Notes under the pieces: model-generated
Databases searched by the model: none
The model's input: only the letters and a program-made list of their open reading frames with translations
What the model was told of the DNA's origin: nothing
Part shown: positions 55,628 to 64,000 of the stretch, piece after piece
How the letters are laid out: every line of letters starts with the position of its first letter
Numbering within the stretch: the first letter of the stretch is position 1
Origin: JACRCT01 sp049841135
GTDB lineage: Bacteria > Myxococcota > Myxococcia > Myxococcales > UBA5297
NCBI GenBank assembly: GCA_049841135.1
Contig: JASGHK010000001.1
Coordinates: 310,001-374,000, forward strand
Length of the DNA stretch: 64,000 nt
Reading direction: 5' to 3'
Position numbers and translations under genes: made by a program

Positions 55628-56092
55628 ATGGCTCAGCGAAGGGGACGCATCCTGGTGGCCAAGCCGGGCCTGGACGGGCACGACCGCGGGGCCAAGGTGG
55701 TGGCGCGGGCGCTCAGGGACGCCGGCTTCGAGGTCATCTACACGGGGCTGCACCAGACCCCGGAGATGATCGCCAACGCCGCGCTGCAGGAAGGGGTCGA
55801 TGCGGTGGGGCTGTCGGTGATGAGCGGGGCGCACCTGACGCTCTTCCCGGCGGTCGTCGAGGCGCTGCGCGCGGTCGGGGCGGGCGACGTGCTGGTCTTC
55901 GGCGGGGGGATCATCCCCGACGCGGACGTGCCCGTCCTCGAGCGTGCCGGCGTGGCGAAGCTCTTCCGCCCAGGCACGTCGACGCAGGCGGTGGTGGACT
56001 GGCTGGAGGCCAACTTGGGACGGCAGCGCCAGGAGCCGGCGGCTATGCTTGCAGGCGGAGAGGGCCCCTGCCAGGCGCCGCCCTTCGACTGA
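55628..56092 (+). CDS. Cobalamin-binding domain of methylmalonyl-CoA mutase type (separate subunit)
   Basis: This 154-residue protein is the B12-binding domain alone: RILVAKPGLDGHDRGAKVVA contains the axial-ligand motif DGHDRG, and SVMSGAHL and VFGGGIIPDAD bind the nucleotide tail. It is the size of the small B12 subunit of two-part mutases such as ethylmalonyl- or isobutyryl-CoA mutases. No large catalytic subunit is in the window, so the partner lies elsewhere. It is followed by HMG-CoA lyase 3 bases later, and MeaB is encoded 3.4 kb downstream. Confidence 0.85.
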   Translation: MAQRRGRILVAKPGLDGHDRGAKVVARALRDAGFEVIYTGLHQTPEMIANAALQEGVDAVGLSVMSGAHLTLFPAVVEALRAVGAGDVLVFGGGIIPDADVPVLERAGVAKLFRPGTSTQAVVDWLEANLGRQRQEPAAMLAGGEGPCQAPPFD

Positions 56093-56095
56093 CGA

Positions 56096-57010
56096 ATGCT
56101 CGACCTGTTGCCCCAGCGCGTGACCGTCTACGAGGTCGGGCCCCGCGACGGGCTGCAGAACGAGCGGGCGCAGCTGCCGACCGCCGCCAAGCTCGAGCTC
56201 ATCGCCGCGCTGGCGGAGGCGGGGCTCGAGCGGATCGAAGCCACGAGCTTCGTCTCGCCCAAGTGGATCCCGCAGCTCGCCGATGCCGATGCCGTCGCCC
56301 GGGGGCTGCCGAAGCGGCCCGGCTTGAGCTTCAGCGCGCTGGTGCCCAACGAGCGAGGACTCGAGCGTGCGAGAGAGGCCGGAATGGAGACGGTGGCGGT
56401 CTTCCTCTCCAGCTCCGACACGCACGGCCGCAAGAACATCGCCAAGACGCTCGACGAGGCGCTCGCCGGCTACGAGAAGGTCTGCGCCGAGGCGCTCAAG
56501 CTGGGAATGACGATCCGCGGGTACGTCTCCACGGTCTGGGGCTGCCCGTACGAGGGGCCGGTGCCGGTGGAGCGCTCGGTGCGCGCCGCGACCCGGTTGC
56601 TGGAGCTGGGCTGCGAGCAGGTCTCTCTCGGCGACACCATCGGCGTCGGTACCCCGCGGCAGACCGAGGCGATCGTCGGCGCGATGCTCGAGCGCATCCC
56701 CAAGGAACGCCTGGCGATGCACATGCACGACACCCGCGGCACCGCGTTGGCCAACGTGCTGGTGGGGTTGCAGCTGGGGCTGACGACCTTCGACGCGGCG
56801 GTGGGCGGGCTGGGCGGGTGCCCCTACGCGCCGGGCGCGGCCGGAAACCTCGCCACCGAGGACCTCGTCTACATGCTGCACGGCATGGGGGTGGAGACGG
56901 GGGTGAGCTTGCCCAAGCTCGTGGCCGCGGGCAGGCTGGCGCAGAAGCTCGTGGGGCGTGAGCTTCCGGGCAAGTACCTCAAGGCCGCGTTGGGCGAAGC
57001 GGCTCCCTGA
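56096..57010 (+). CDS. mvaB: Hydroxymethylglutaryl-CoA lyase
   Basis: This 304-residue TIM-barrel enzyme has EVGPRDGLQNE with catalytic Arg/Asp, the metal ligands in MHMHDTRGTA, and the signature GGLGGCPYAPGAAGN with the reactive Cys. It cleaves HMG-CoA to acetoacetate and acetyl-CoA, the last step of leucine degradation. The B12-domain gene ends 3 bases before and the enoyl-CoA hydratase starts 15 bases after, so it lies in a leucine/acyl-CoA operon. Confidence 0.93.
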   Translation: MLDLLPQRVTVYEVGPRDGLQNERAQLPTAAKLELIAALAEAGLERIEATSFVSPKWIPQLADADAVARGLPKRPGLSFSALVPNERGLERAREAGMETVAVFLSSSDTHGRKNIAKTLDEALAGYEKVCAEALKLGMTIRGYVSTVWGCPYEGPVPVERSVRAATRLLELGCEQVSLGDTIGVGTPRQTEAIVGAMLERIPKERLAMHMHDTRGTALANVLVGLQLGLTTFDAAVGGLGGCPYAPGAAGNLATEDLVYMLHGMGVETGVSLPKLVAAGRLAQKLVGRELPGKYLKAALGEAAP

Positions 57011-57025
57011 ACCTGGAGCGAGACG

Positions 57026-57802
57026 ATGGCGGAGATCCTGATCGAGCGGCTCGAGCGGGTGGAAATCTGGACGCTGAACCGGCCCGAGGTCAGCAATGCC
57101 ATCAGCCGGATCATGGTGGGCGAGCTCGCCGCCAACATCGAGCGGGTGAGCGAGGACCGGACGCTCTCGACGGTCATCGTCACCGGGGCAGGGGACCGGG
57201 CGTTCTGCGCGGGTGCGGACCTGAAGGAACGCCGCACGATGAGCGAGGACGACGTCCGCACCTTCCTGAGCGACCTGCGCGGCGCCCTCCGGGCCATCGA
57301 GAAGAGCGACCGGGTGTTCGTGGCGGCGATCAACGGCTTCGCGCTGGGCGGCGGCACCGAGCTCGCCCTGGCCTGCGACCTGCGGGTCGCGGCTCCGAGC
57401 GCCAAGCTGGGGCTGACCGAGGTCGCGCTGGGGATCATCCCCGGTGGTGGCGGGACTCAGCGGTTGGCGCGACTCATCGGGCCTGGGCGGGCGAAGGACC
57501 TGGTGCTCACCGGCCGGCAGGTGTCGGCCGAGGAGGCCTACGCGCTCGGGCTCATCAACCGGATGGCCGAGCGCCGCACCATCCGCGAAGAGGCACTGCT
57601 GCTCGCGCAGGCGGTGGCCAAGAATGCGCCGCTCGCGCTCGGTGCCGCCAAGCACGCCATCGACCGGGGACTGGACGTCGCGCTCGAGGAGGGGTTGTCG
57701 CTGGAGCAGGAGGAGTACCAGCGGACGCTCGGGACCAAGGATTGGCTCGAGGGCCTCGCGGCGTTTGCCGAGAAGCGGGCGCCGAAGTTCACCGGGGAGT
57801 AG
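57026..57802 (+). CDS. Enoyl-CoA hydratase family protein, possibly methylglutaconyl-CoA hydratase
   Basis: This 258-residue crotonase fold has the oxyanion loop NGFALGGGTELALACDL and the catalytic segment LTEVALGIIPGGGGTQRLAR with both Glu residues, so it is likely active. GADLKERR is the CoA-binding turn. Because it follows HMG-CoA lyase directly, methylglutaconyl-CoA hydratase (leucine pathway) is a reasonable but unproved substrate choice. Confidence 0.85.
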   Translation: MAEILIERLERVEIWTLNRPEVSNAISRIMVGELAANIERVSEDRTLSTVIVTGAGDRAFCAGADLKERRTMSEDDVRTFLSDLRGALRAIEKSDRVFVAAINGFALGGGTELALACDLRVAAPSAKLGLTEVALGIIPGGGGTQRLARLIGPGRAKDLVLTGRQVSAEEAYALGLINRMAERRTIREEALLLAQAVAKNAPLALGAAKHAIDRGLDVALEEGLSLEQEEYQRTLGTKDWLEGLAAFAEKRAPKFTGE

Positions 57803-58126
57803 CGCGACCCCTCGCGGTCTGTCCCTTCAGATCGCCGACCGCTGAGAGAACGTCCTTGGGGCCGTCAGGTCGCTCGAAGGCGAGGGTGGGCGCTCCCCTG
57901 GTTGCCGACGACGTCCGCGCCATCCACCTTGTCTCGGATGCTGCCCTGGAGGACCTGCGGCGCCCGCGGGCTCAAGTGTAGGAATGATTCTCAGTATTCA
58001 AGTGGTTGGTTGCTCGGGGTCCACGTGAGTAGGCAAAGCGCAGGGACGGTCGACGCAAAGACTGTCGAAGCAGGGGGCCGTCCGCTATAAACACCGCTCG
58101 CTTCAGCCACGGGCAAAGGTGGGGCC
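57803..58126 (+). other. 324-base intergenic region with a weak Fur-like box
   Basis: No gene is recognised. TGATTCTCAGTATTCA at about 57985-58000 matches roughly 10 of 14 fixed positions of the Fur consensus, and a TATAAA -10-like hexamer is at 58086-58091 before the acyl-CoA dehydrogenase. The first 180 bases look like non-coding high-GC sequence. The Fur reading is tentative. Confidence 0.3.
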
Positions 58127-59269
58127 ATGGATTACGACCTTCCGGAAAGCCATCTGGCGCTCAAGAAGACCCTTCGCGAGTTCTGCGAGGCGAAGGTCAA
58201 GCCCTTCGCCAAGGACTGGGACCGTGACGAGCGCTTCCCTGCCGAGGTGGTGAGGGAGCTGGGCGGCCTGGGCGTGATGGGCATGCTCGTCGGCGAGGAG
58301 TACGGCGGCGCGGCGATGGACAAGCTGGCGCTCGCGGTCGCGGTCGAGGAGATTGCCCGGTACGATGGCTCGCTGGCGCTCACCGTGGCCTCGCACAACG
58401 GCCTGGGCTCGAGCCACATCCGCGTCTTCGGCAACGGGGAGCAGAGGCGCAAGTACCTGCCCAAGCTCGCCACCGGCGAGATCCTGGGCGCCTGGGCGCT
58501 CACCGAGCCCGGCAGCGGCAGCGACGCGGCGGGGCTGAAGACGACCGCGGTGAAGAAGGGGGACCGCTGGGTCCTCAACGGCACCAAGACCTTCATCACC
58601 CAGGGCACCGTCGGCGGAGTCTGGGTCGTGCTCGCCTCGACGGATGCCAGCAAGAAGCAGAAGGGGATCACCGCGTTCATCCTCGAGAAGGGGATGAAGG
58701 GCTTCAGCCAGAACCCCATCCACGGCAAGCTCGGCATGCGCTCGTCGGACACCGCCGAGCTGGTGCTGGAGGACGTCGAGATTTCGGACGCGCAGCGGCT
58801 GGGTGAGCTGCACCAGGGCTACGTCAACGCCATGTCCATCCTCGACGGCGGGCGCATCACCATCGGGGCGCTCTCGGTCGGGCTCGCGCGCGGAGCGCTC
58901 GAGGAGTCGGCGGCCTACTCGAAGGAGCGCAAAGCGTTCGGCCAGGCCATCGGCCAGTTCCAGGCCATCAGCTTCATGCTCGCGGACATGGCCACCGAGG
59001 TGACCGCAGCGCGGCTGATGGTCCACCAGGCAGCGCGGCTGATGGACACGGGCAAGAAGGCCTCGCAGGAGTGCTCGATGGCCAAGCTCTTCGCCTCCGA
59101 GATGGCGACCCAGGCCTGCCTGAAGGCGGTGCAGATTCACGGCGGCTACGGCTACACCCGGGACTACCCGGTCGAGCGCTACCTGCGCGACGCCAAGCTC
59201 TGCGAGATAGGCGAGGGGACGAGCGAAGTGCAGCGGATGGTCATCGCGCGGCACGTCCTCAAGGAGTAG
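58127..59269 (+). CDS. Acyl-CoA dehydrogenase
   Basis: This 380-residue flavoenzyme has the ACAD motifs LTEPGSGSDAAGLKTTA, NGTKTFITQG and KLGMRSSDTAEL. The C-terminal FAD and substrate signature CEIGEGTSEVQRMVIARH holds the catalytic Glu near residue 363. It oxidises acyl-CoA to enoyl-CoA and passes electrons to ETF. Chain-length preference is unknown. Isovaleryl- or short-chain type is possible given the HMG-CoA lyase and hydratase nearby. Its stop is followed directly by the G-rich repeat element. Confidence 0.92.
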   Translation: MDYDLPESHLALKKTLREFCEAKVKPFAKDWDRDERFPAEVVRELGGLGVMGMLVGEEYGGAAMDKLALAVAVEEIARYDGSLALTVASHNGLGSSHIRVFGNGEQRRKYLPKLATGEILGAWALTEPGSGSDAAGLKTTAVKKGDRWVLNGTKTFITQGTVGGVWVVLASTDASKKQKGITAFILEKGMKGFSQNPIHGKLGMRSSDTAELVLEDVEISDAQRLGELHQGYVNAMSILDGGRITIGALSVGLARGALEESAAYSKERKAFGQAIGQFQAISFMLADMATEVTAARLMVHQAARLMDTGKKASQECSMAKLFASEMATQACLKAVQIHGGYGYTRDYPVERYLRDAKLCEIGEGTSEVQRMVIARHVLKE

Positions 59270-59456
59270 TGGCCCTCCCCCCTGCCCCCTCCCAAACTGC
59301 GGGAGGGGGTTCGCTGGTTGCCTTCGGCCTTCCTGGCCGGAGGCCTCCCTGACTCCTGAAGTCGAGGCGCGGTCGGTGCCAATAGCTCCGACCGGGGCGC
59401 CGAAAGCCGGCGAACGGACTCCCTCCCGCAGTTGGGAGGGGGCAGGGGGAGGGCCA
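59270..59456. repeat. G-rich palindromic element filling the acyl-CoA dehydrogenase/meaB spacer
   Basis: TGGCCCTCCCCCCTGCCCCC at the left edge is answered by GGGGGCAGGGGGAGGGCCA at the right. The 45-bp arms also share AACTGCGGGAGGG and GCGAAC. The middle has smaller hairpins (GGTCGG/CCGACC, GACT/AGTC). The element occupies 187 of the 190 bases between the dehydrogenase stop and the meaB start. Confidence 0.9.
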
Positions 59457-59459
59457 ACT

Positions 59460-60490
59460 TTGCTCGCCGATTCGATCCTTCGCGGTGACGTCCGTGCCGC
59501 CTCGCGCCTGATGCGCGCCATCGACGACCGCGACCCCTCCGCGATCGGAGAGCTGCGAGCCCTGTTCCGTCACACCGGTCGGGCGTGGATCGTCGGAGTC
59601 ACCGGCAGCCCTGGCGCTGGCAAGAGCACCCTCGTCGACCAGCTCGTCAGCGGGATGCGCGAGGCGGGCCGCACGGTCGGCGTCGTGGCGGTGGACCCGA
59701 CCAGCCCGTTCTCCGGCGGCGCCATCCTGGGCGACCGCGTGCGAATGCAGAGCCACGCCACCGACCCCGGAGTCTTCATCCGCTCGCTGGCCACGCGCGG
59801 CAGCCTGGGCGGCCTCTCACGGGCGACCTCCGACGTCGTGCGAGTCCTGGACGCGATGGGCAAGGACGTGGTGGTGGTGGAGACGGTGGGCGTCGGGCAA
59901 GACGAGCTCGACGTGGCCCGGCTAGCGCACACAGTGCTGGTGGTGGTGGTCCCGGGGATGGGAGACGACGTCCAGGCGCTCAAGGCAGGGATCCTGGAGA
60001 TCGCGGACGTCTTCGCCGTGAACAAGGCCGACCATGAAGGCGCGGACCGCACCCTGCGAGAGCTGCGTTCGATGCTGGAGCTGCGTGGGAGCAGCTCCGA
60101 CCGAGGAGGAGTCGAGCAGAGTCGAACCCCCTCCCGCAGTTTGGGAGGGGGCAGGGGGGAGGGCCCGCATGGTGAGGGCCAGGTCTGGACCCCGCGAGTG
60201 CTCCCAACCGTAGCGACCTCGGGACAGGGCATGCCGGAGTCGTCCAGGCGCTGCGGCAGCACCGCCAGTGGCTGGCCGAGTCGGGGAGGCTGGAGGAGCG
60301 CGAGGTGGCGCGAGCGAAAGCCGAGTTCCTGGCCCACCTGCGCGAGCGGCTGGTCGAGGCGGGGCTCGCGGCGCTGGCCGAGCGTGCAGGCACTCTCGAC
60401 CAGATCGCGATACAAATCGCGCACCGCCAGCAAGATCCGTATGCTCTCGGCGACAGCCTGGTGAACGAGCTGACGAGGCACCGAACGTGA
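59460..60490 (+). CDS. meaB: MeaB/ArgK-type G-protein chaperone of methylmalonyl-CoA mutase, with in-frame repeat and one frameshift
   Basis: The P-loop GVTGSPGAGKSTLVDQL, VDPTSPFSGGAILGDRVRM, VVVETVGVGQDE and NKADHEGADRT motifs identify MeaB. It loads and protects the B12 cofactor of methylmalonyl-CoA mutase. The start is TTG 59460, whose ribosome-binding site GGGGGAGGG is the end of the upstream repeat. A second copy of half the element (60093-60174) is in frame and adds about 27 residues (for example RTPSRSLGGGRGEG) before VWTPRVLPTVATSGQG. The frame then breaks near 60233, where one missing base restores GVVQALRQHRQWLAESG. It ends at 60490 with rnc starting inside it (GTGA). Confidence 0.85.
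60093..60174. repeat. Half copy of the G-rich element inside meaB
   Basis: AGCTCCGACCG is followed by CTCCCGCAGTTTGGGAGGGG and GCAGGGGGGAGGGCCC, matching the right half of the element at 59270-59456. It is 82 bases long and, with its flanks, keeps the meaB frame. Confidence 0.8.
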
Positions 60491-61218
60491 GCGAAGCGCA
60501 GCACCTCTCCCCAGTCGACGAGCAGCGGATCGCCTCCCTCGAGTCCAAGCTGGGGATGGCCTTGGAGGACCGCCCCACCGCGCTGGCCGCGCTCACCCAC
60601 GCCAGCTACGTCAACGAGCACCCCGAGGAGCACCGCGCGGACAACGAGCGGCTCGAGTTCTTGGGCGACGCCGTGGTCGACCTCGCCGTCAGCGACCGCC
60701 TGATGCGCCGCTACCCCGAGGCGTCCGAGGGCGAGCTCACGCGGCTGCGCGCCGCGCTGGTGGACGAGTCGGGGCTGGCGATGGTGGCCCGTTCGATGGG
60801 CCTGGGCGAGCTGTTGGCCCTGGGCCGCGGCGAGGAGCAGAGCGGAGGGCGCCGCAAGGACTCGGTGCTCGCCGACGCCCTCGAGGCGGTCATCGGCGTG
60901 GTCTTCCTGGCTGGCGGCATCGAAGCCGCCTTCGCCTTCGTCGACCGCTTCTTCGCCGACGCTTTCCTCAAGGTCCTGACCTCGGCCGGACGGGACTTCA
61001 AGTCGCAGCTGCAGGTGCTGGCGCAGGGCCGGTTCCAGGCCTCACCTCGCTACTCGGTGGTCAGCGAGACCGGGCCCGACCACGCCAAGACCTTCACCGT
61101 GGAGATCGAGTGCGCCGGCGAGAAGCTCGGCCGCGGCGAAGGCCGGAGCAAGAAGGAAGCAGAGCAGGCCGCCGCCCGCGAGGCGCTCGCCAGGATGCAG
61201 GCGCCCGTTGCGAGCTGA
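60487..61218 (+). CDS. rnc: Ribonuclease III
   Basis: This 243-residue RNase III has the signature NERLEFLGDAVVDLAVSD (residues 53-70) with catalytic Glu57 and Asp61. DALEAVIGVVFLAGG holds the second acidic pair. A C-terminal dsRNA-binding domain (DFKSQLQVLAQGRFQASPRY, GRSKKEAEQAAAREAL) follows. It processes rRNA and other double-stranded RNA. GTG 60487 overlaps the meaB stop, and era is 1.6 kb downstream; the more usual rnc-era adjacency is interrupted by two cyclophilin genes. Confidence 0.95.
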   Translation: MSEAQHLSPVDEQRIASLESKLGMALEDRPTALAALTHASYVNEHPEEHRADNERLEFLGDAVVDLAVSDRLMRRYPEASEGELTRLRAALVDESGLAMVARSMGLGELLALGRGEEQSGGRRKDSVLADALEAVIGVVFLAGGIEAAFAFVDRFFADAFLKVLTSAGRDFKSQLQVLAQGRFQASPRYSVVSETGPDHAKTFTVEIECAGEKLGRGEGRSKKEAEQAAAREALARMQAPVAS

Positions 61219-61272
61219 GGCCTTGGAGCCAGGTTCCGAATCCGCATCTCGCGGCGGTCGCCTCTTCGCCTA

Positions 61273-61382
61273 TATAAGGATGCGGGCCACAGCCGAAAAT
61301 CCCAGGAAGGTCAGCAGCTTAGAATTCGGGTTTTCACGAATGGCCAGGTTCGCCAGTCGTTACCCGAGGTTGCGCGAGGCCT
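61273..61382. repeat. Dispersed 110-bp repeat, copy 2
   Basis: This copy matches 10180-10289 (TATAAGGATGCGGGCC, TTTTCACGAATGGCCAGG, GCCAGTCGTTAC). It lies in the 293-base gap between rnc and the lipoprotein cyclophilin. Translated in reverse, both copies give similar peptides (RLAxLAIRExPxxK), though copy 2 contains a stop. Confidence 0.65.
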
Positions 61383-61511
61383 GAATCCGGCCCGGCCGAT
61401 TCGGATTCGGAACCTGGCCCCGAGGCCGAGGCGGCCCCGGATTCCTTGTCGGAATCGAGGCGAAAGACTATGTTCCCGCTTCGCTTTTTCCCGGACAGGA
61501 GCCCTGTCGCC

Positions 61512-62141
61512 ATGCTTGGTCGCTTCACCGCCTCGGCCGCCCTCGCGCTCGTCCTGGCCGCTTGCCCCAAGACCGGCGGCGGCGGCGCCGCGGGCGGCGA
61601 CTGGATGGCCAAGGCCCGCGCCGGCAACCCGCTGTACGCCAGCATCCAGACCAACCAGGGGACGATGGTCGCGGTGCTCTTCTCCAAGGACGCGCCCAAG
61701 ACCGTCGAGAACTTCGTCGGTCTGGCCACCGGGGAGAAGGAGTGGAAGGACCCGGTCTCCGGCCAGATGAACAAGCGGCCGCTCTACGACAAGACCATCT
61801 TCCACCGCGTCATCCCTGGCTTCATGATCCAGGGCGGCGACCCGATGGGCAACGGCACCGGCGGGCCCGGCTACAAGTTCGAGGACGAGTTCCAGAGCGG
61901 CAAGGCCTTCGACAAGCCGTGCCTATTGGCCATGGCCAACTCCGGCCCCAACACCAACGGCAGCCAGTTCTTCATCACCGAAGGCACGCCGACCCACCTC
62001 AACAACCGCCACACCATCTTCGGAGAGCTGGTCTCGGGCTGCGACAACGTCTTCAGAATCGCCCGGGTCGAGACGCGCGGCAGCCGTCCGGTCCAGCCGG
62101 TGGTCATCGAGCACATCGCCATCTCCGACAAGCAGCCGTAG
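61512..62141 (+). CDS. Cyclophilin-type peptidyl-prolyl isomerase, lipoprotein
   Basis: This 209-residue protein has a lipoprotein signal (ALALVLAACPKTG), so it should act in the periplasm. The isomerase domain has IFHRVIPGFMIQGGDPMGNG (catalytic Arg), NTNGSQFFITEG and LNNRHTIFGELV. I choose ATG 61512 because the lipobox then sits at the right distance; ATG 61470 would give an odd basic leader. It is followed after 55 bases by a cytoplasmic paralogue. Confidence 0.9.
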   Translation: MLGRFTASAALALVLAACPKTGGGGAAGGDWMAKARAGNPLYASIQTNQGTMVAVLFSKDAPKTVENFVGLATGEKEWKDPVSGQMNKRPLYDKTIFHRVIPGFMIQGGDPMGNGTGGPGYKFEDEFQSGKAFDKPCLLAMANSGPNTNGSQFFITEGTPTHLNNRHTIFGELVSGCDNVFRIARVETRGSRPVQPVVIEHIAISDKQP

Positions 62142-62196
62142 CACCTCGGTTCGCAGTCTTCGTTCACCCGCCGTCCCCTCGAGCAGGGAGGAAACC

Positions 62197-62724
<528 letters not shown>

Positions 62725-62746
62725 GCAGAATCCGTCCGCAGTCTCC

Positions 62747-62779
62747 GCCGGTCCTCGGCAGCGTTCGCCGAGGGCCGGC
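62747..62779 (+). terminator. Hairpin after the cyclophilin pair
   Basis: GCCGGTCCTCGGC and GCCGAGGGCCGGC form a 13-bp stem with one G-U pair and a seven-base loop. There is no U tract, so its strength as a terminator is uncertain. Confidence 0.5.
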
Positions 62780-62821
62780 AGCCGTACTGACGCCATAGAA
62801 CGTAGAACCCCGACTCCTGCA

Positions 62822-63775
62822 ATGACGCAGCACCGCTCCGGCTTCGTGGCCATCATCGGCCGCCCCAACGTGGGCAAGAGCACGCTCCTCAACCGGCTCA
62901 TCGGCGAGAAGCTGGCGATCGTGTCCCACAAGCCCCAGACGACCCGGAACCGGATCCTGGGCATCGTCAACCGACCCGACTACCAGGTCGCCTTCCTCGA
63001 CACGCCCGGCGTGCACAAGGCCAAGGGCGAGCTGAACCGGCTGATGGTGGACACCGCGCTGGGCGCCATCGCCGACGTGGACGCCGTGCTCTTCCTCATC
63101 GAGGCGGCGGCGCGGGCGGACGGGACGGTGGAGGTGGGGGAGGGCAACCAGCTCATCCTCCAGAAGCTCAAGCAGTCCGGCAAGCCGACCATCCTGGGCA
63201 TCAACAAGGTCGACGCGGTGCCGAAGAAGGAGATGATCCTCCCGATCATCGAGACCTACCGCGCGCAGCACCCGTTCGCGGAGATCTTCCCCATCAGCGC
63301 GCAGCGGGGCGAAGGGGTCGAGGACCTGGAGAAGGCGCTGGTGGCGCTGCTCCCCGAGGGCCCGCCGCTCTTCCCGCCGGAGATGGTCACCGACCAGGCC
63401 GAGCGCTTCGTGGTCGCCGAGCTGGTGCGCGAGCAGATCCTCCACCACTGCCGCGAGGAGATCCCGTACTCGACCGCGGTGGTCATCGACCACTTCGACG
63501 AGAGCGAGCGCGAGCCCGAGAAGCCGGTGGCCCACGGCAAGCTAGGCGGCCTGGTCCGCCTGGACGGGACCATCTTCGTCGAGCGCGACTCGCAGAAGGC
63601 CATCGTCATCGGCAAGGGCGGCCAGATGCTCAAGAAGATCGGCGCGGCCTCCCGCACGCAGATCGAGCGGTTCCTGGGCGCGCACGTCTACCTGTCCCTG
63701 CTGGTGAAGGTGGAGAAGCGCTGGAGCGAGCGCCGCGACTCCCTTCGCCGGTTCGGCTACGGGCACCAGCAGTAG
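62822..63775 (+). CDS. era: GTPase Era
   Basis: This 317-residue GTPase has G1 GRPNVGKSTLLN, the effector region PQTTRNRILGIV, G3 DTPGVHK and G4 NKVD. A C-terminal KH domain (IVIGKGGQMLKKIGAASRTQ) binds the 3' end of 16S rRNA. Era is needed for 30S maturation. ATG 62822 gives the standard N-terminus. der starts 51 bases downstream, a common order. Confidence 0.96.
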   Translation: MTQHRSGFVAIIGRPNVGKSTLLNRLIGEKLAIVSHKPQTTRNRILGIVNRPDYQVAFLDTPGVHKAKGELNRLMVDTALGAIADVDAVLFLIEAAARADGTVEVGEGNQLILQKLKQSGKPTILGINKVDAVPKKEMILPIIETYRAQHPFAEIFPISAQRGEGVEDLEKALVALLPEGPPLFPPEMVTDQAERFVVAELVREQILHHCREEIPYSTAVVIDHFDESEREPEKPVAHGKLGGLVRLDGTIFVERDSQKAIVIGKGGQMLKKIGAASRTQIERFLGAHVYLSLLVKVEKRWSERRDSLRRFGYGHQQ

Positions 63776-63826
63776 CAAGGAAGCAAGGATCAGGGGCGGG
63801 GTAGGTCGACCGTTCGAGGACTCCCG

Positions 63827-64000
63827 ATGAGCACGCAGGAAACGCAGACGCCCGAGACCTCGGGCCCCGAGGCCGCGGAGATTGTCCGGCCCATCGTCGC
63901 CATCGTCGGGCGGCCCAACGTCGGCAAGAGCACGCTCTTCAACCGCATCGCCCGGAAGCGCCTGGCCATCGTCGAGGACATCCCCGGCGTCACCCGCGAC
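63827..64000 (+). CDS. der: GTPase Der (EngA), N-terminal part
   Basis: The first 58 codons of Der are present: after a 23-residue Thr/Glu/Pro-rich extension, IVAIVGRPNVGKSTLFNRIA and AIVEDIPGVTRD give G1 and the G2 region of the first G domain. The gene is cut by the window end. Der acts in 50S assembly with a second G domain and a KH-like domain outside the window. Confidence 0.93.
   Translation, partial: MSTQETQTPETSGPEAAEIVRPIVAIVGRPNVGKSTLFNRIARKRLAIVEDIPGVTRD

Overview
The window is a gene-dense, high-GC stretch of a myxobacterium-like genome (Myxococcota). The assignment rests on a complete Frz chemosensory cluster in the arrangement known from Myxococcus xanthus (frzZ divergent from frzA-B-CD-E-G-F), on an IF3 with an ATC start and a long C-terminal extension like the M. 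xanthus Dsg protein, and on many two-component, PilZ and MshEN/PATAN-type regulators, lipoproteins and a cysteine-rich lipoprotein. I saw no phage, plasmid, transposase or CRISPR genes.

Layout. 1-2.7 kb: the end of an Hsp70-like gene, an SCP-2-like protein, a small helical protein and a reverse-strand TMTC-like membrane protein. 2.7-4.5 kb: an orphan groEL with a CIRCE operator. 4.6-13.4 kb: a YtcJ-type amidohydrolase, a large MshEN/HD-GYP/PATAN regulator, a YhaM-like nuclease, a zinc-ribbon membrane protein and a HEAT-cyclophilin lipoprotein. 13.4-17.5 kb: a four-helix-bundle protein carrying a coding palindrome, then truD, icd and panD. 17.6-25.7 kb: the Frz cluster. 25.8-32.1 kb: a REC-PATAN regulator, an MshEN protein and an M16 peptidase pair. 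32.2-36 kb: PilZ, then an envelope operon (LPP20/FlgP-like, FlgT-N-like, PEGA lipoprotein, FecR). 36-38.7 kb: a phosphatidyltransferase, an AI-2E-family permease and a secreted protein. 38.8-48.5 kb: tRNA-Val, thrS-infC-rpmI-rplT-pheS-pheT, a membrane protein, lgt, ihfA, tRNA-Pro. 48.7-54.9 kb: accessory lipoproteins, PilZ, DUF2270 and a degenerate hybrid kinase. 54.9-60.5 kb: methyltransferase and acyl-CoA/B12 catabolism (B12-binding mutase domain, HMG-CoA lyase, enoyl-CoA hydratase, acyl-CoA dehydrogenase, meaB). 60.5-64 kb: rnc, two cyclophilins, era and the start of der.

Two themes recur. First, I count 17 single-base frame breaks in 11 genes, including essential infC. Fourteen are one-base insertions, mostly in short homopolymers, and three are one-base losses. 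They are most simply sequencing or assembly errors, so these genes are annotated as full-length with the break stated. Second, several unrelated palindromic repeat families occupy spacers and even coding regions: a GCCGGC palindrome in five thrS-operon spacers, a G-rich element that fills the acyl-CoA dehydrogenase/meaB gap and recurs in frame inside meaB, and a CACGGAC palindrome in frame inside the four-helix-bundle gene. A fourth repeat, about 110 bp, occurs twice 51 kb apart.

Functionally, the Frz proteins would form a cytoplasmic receptor-kinase pathway with methylation-based adaptation and FrzZ as output. The MshEN, HD-GYP and PilZ proteins point to cyclic-di-GMP signalling nearby. The 55-60 kb genes fit leucine and propionate-type acyl-CoA degradation, with MeaB as the G-protein chaperone of methylmalonyl-CoA mutase. 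All names come from reading the sequence; no database search was run.
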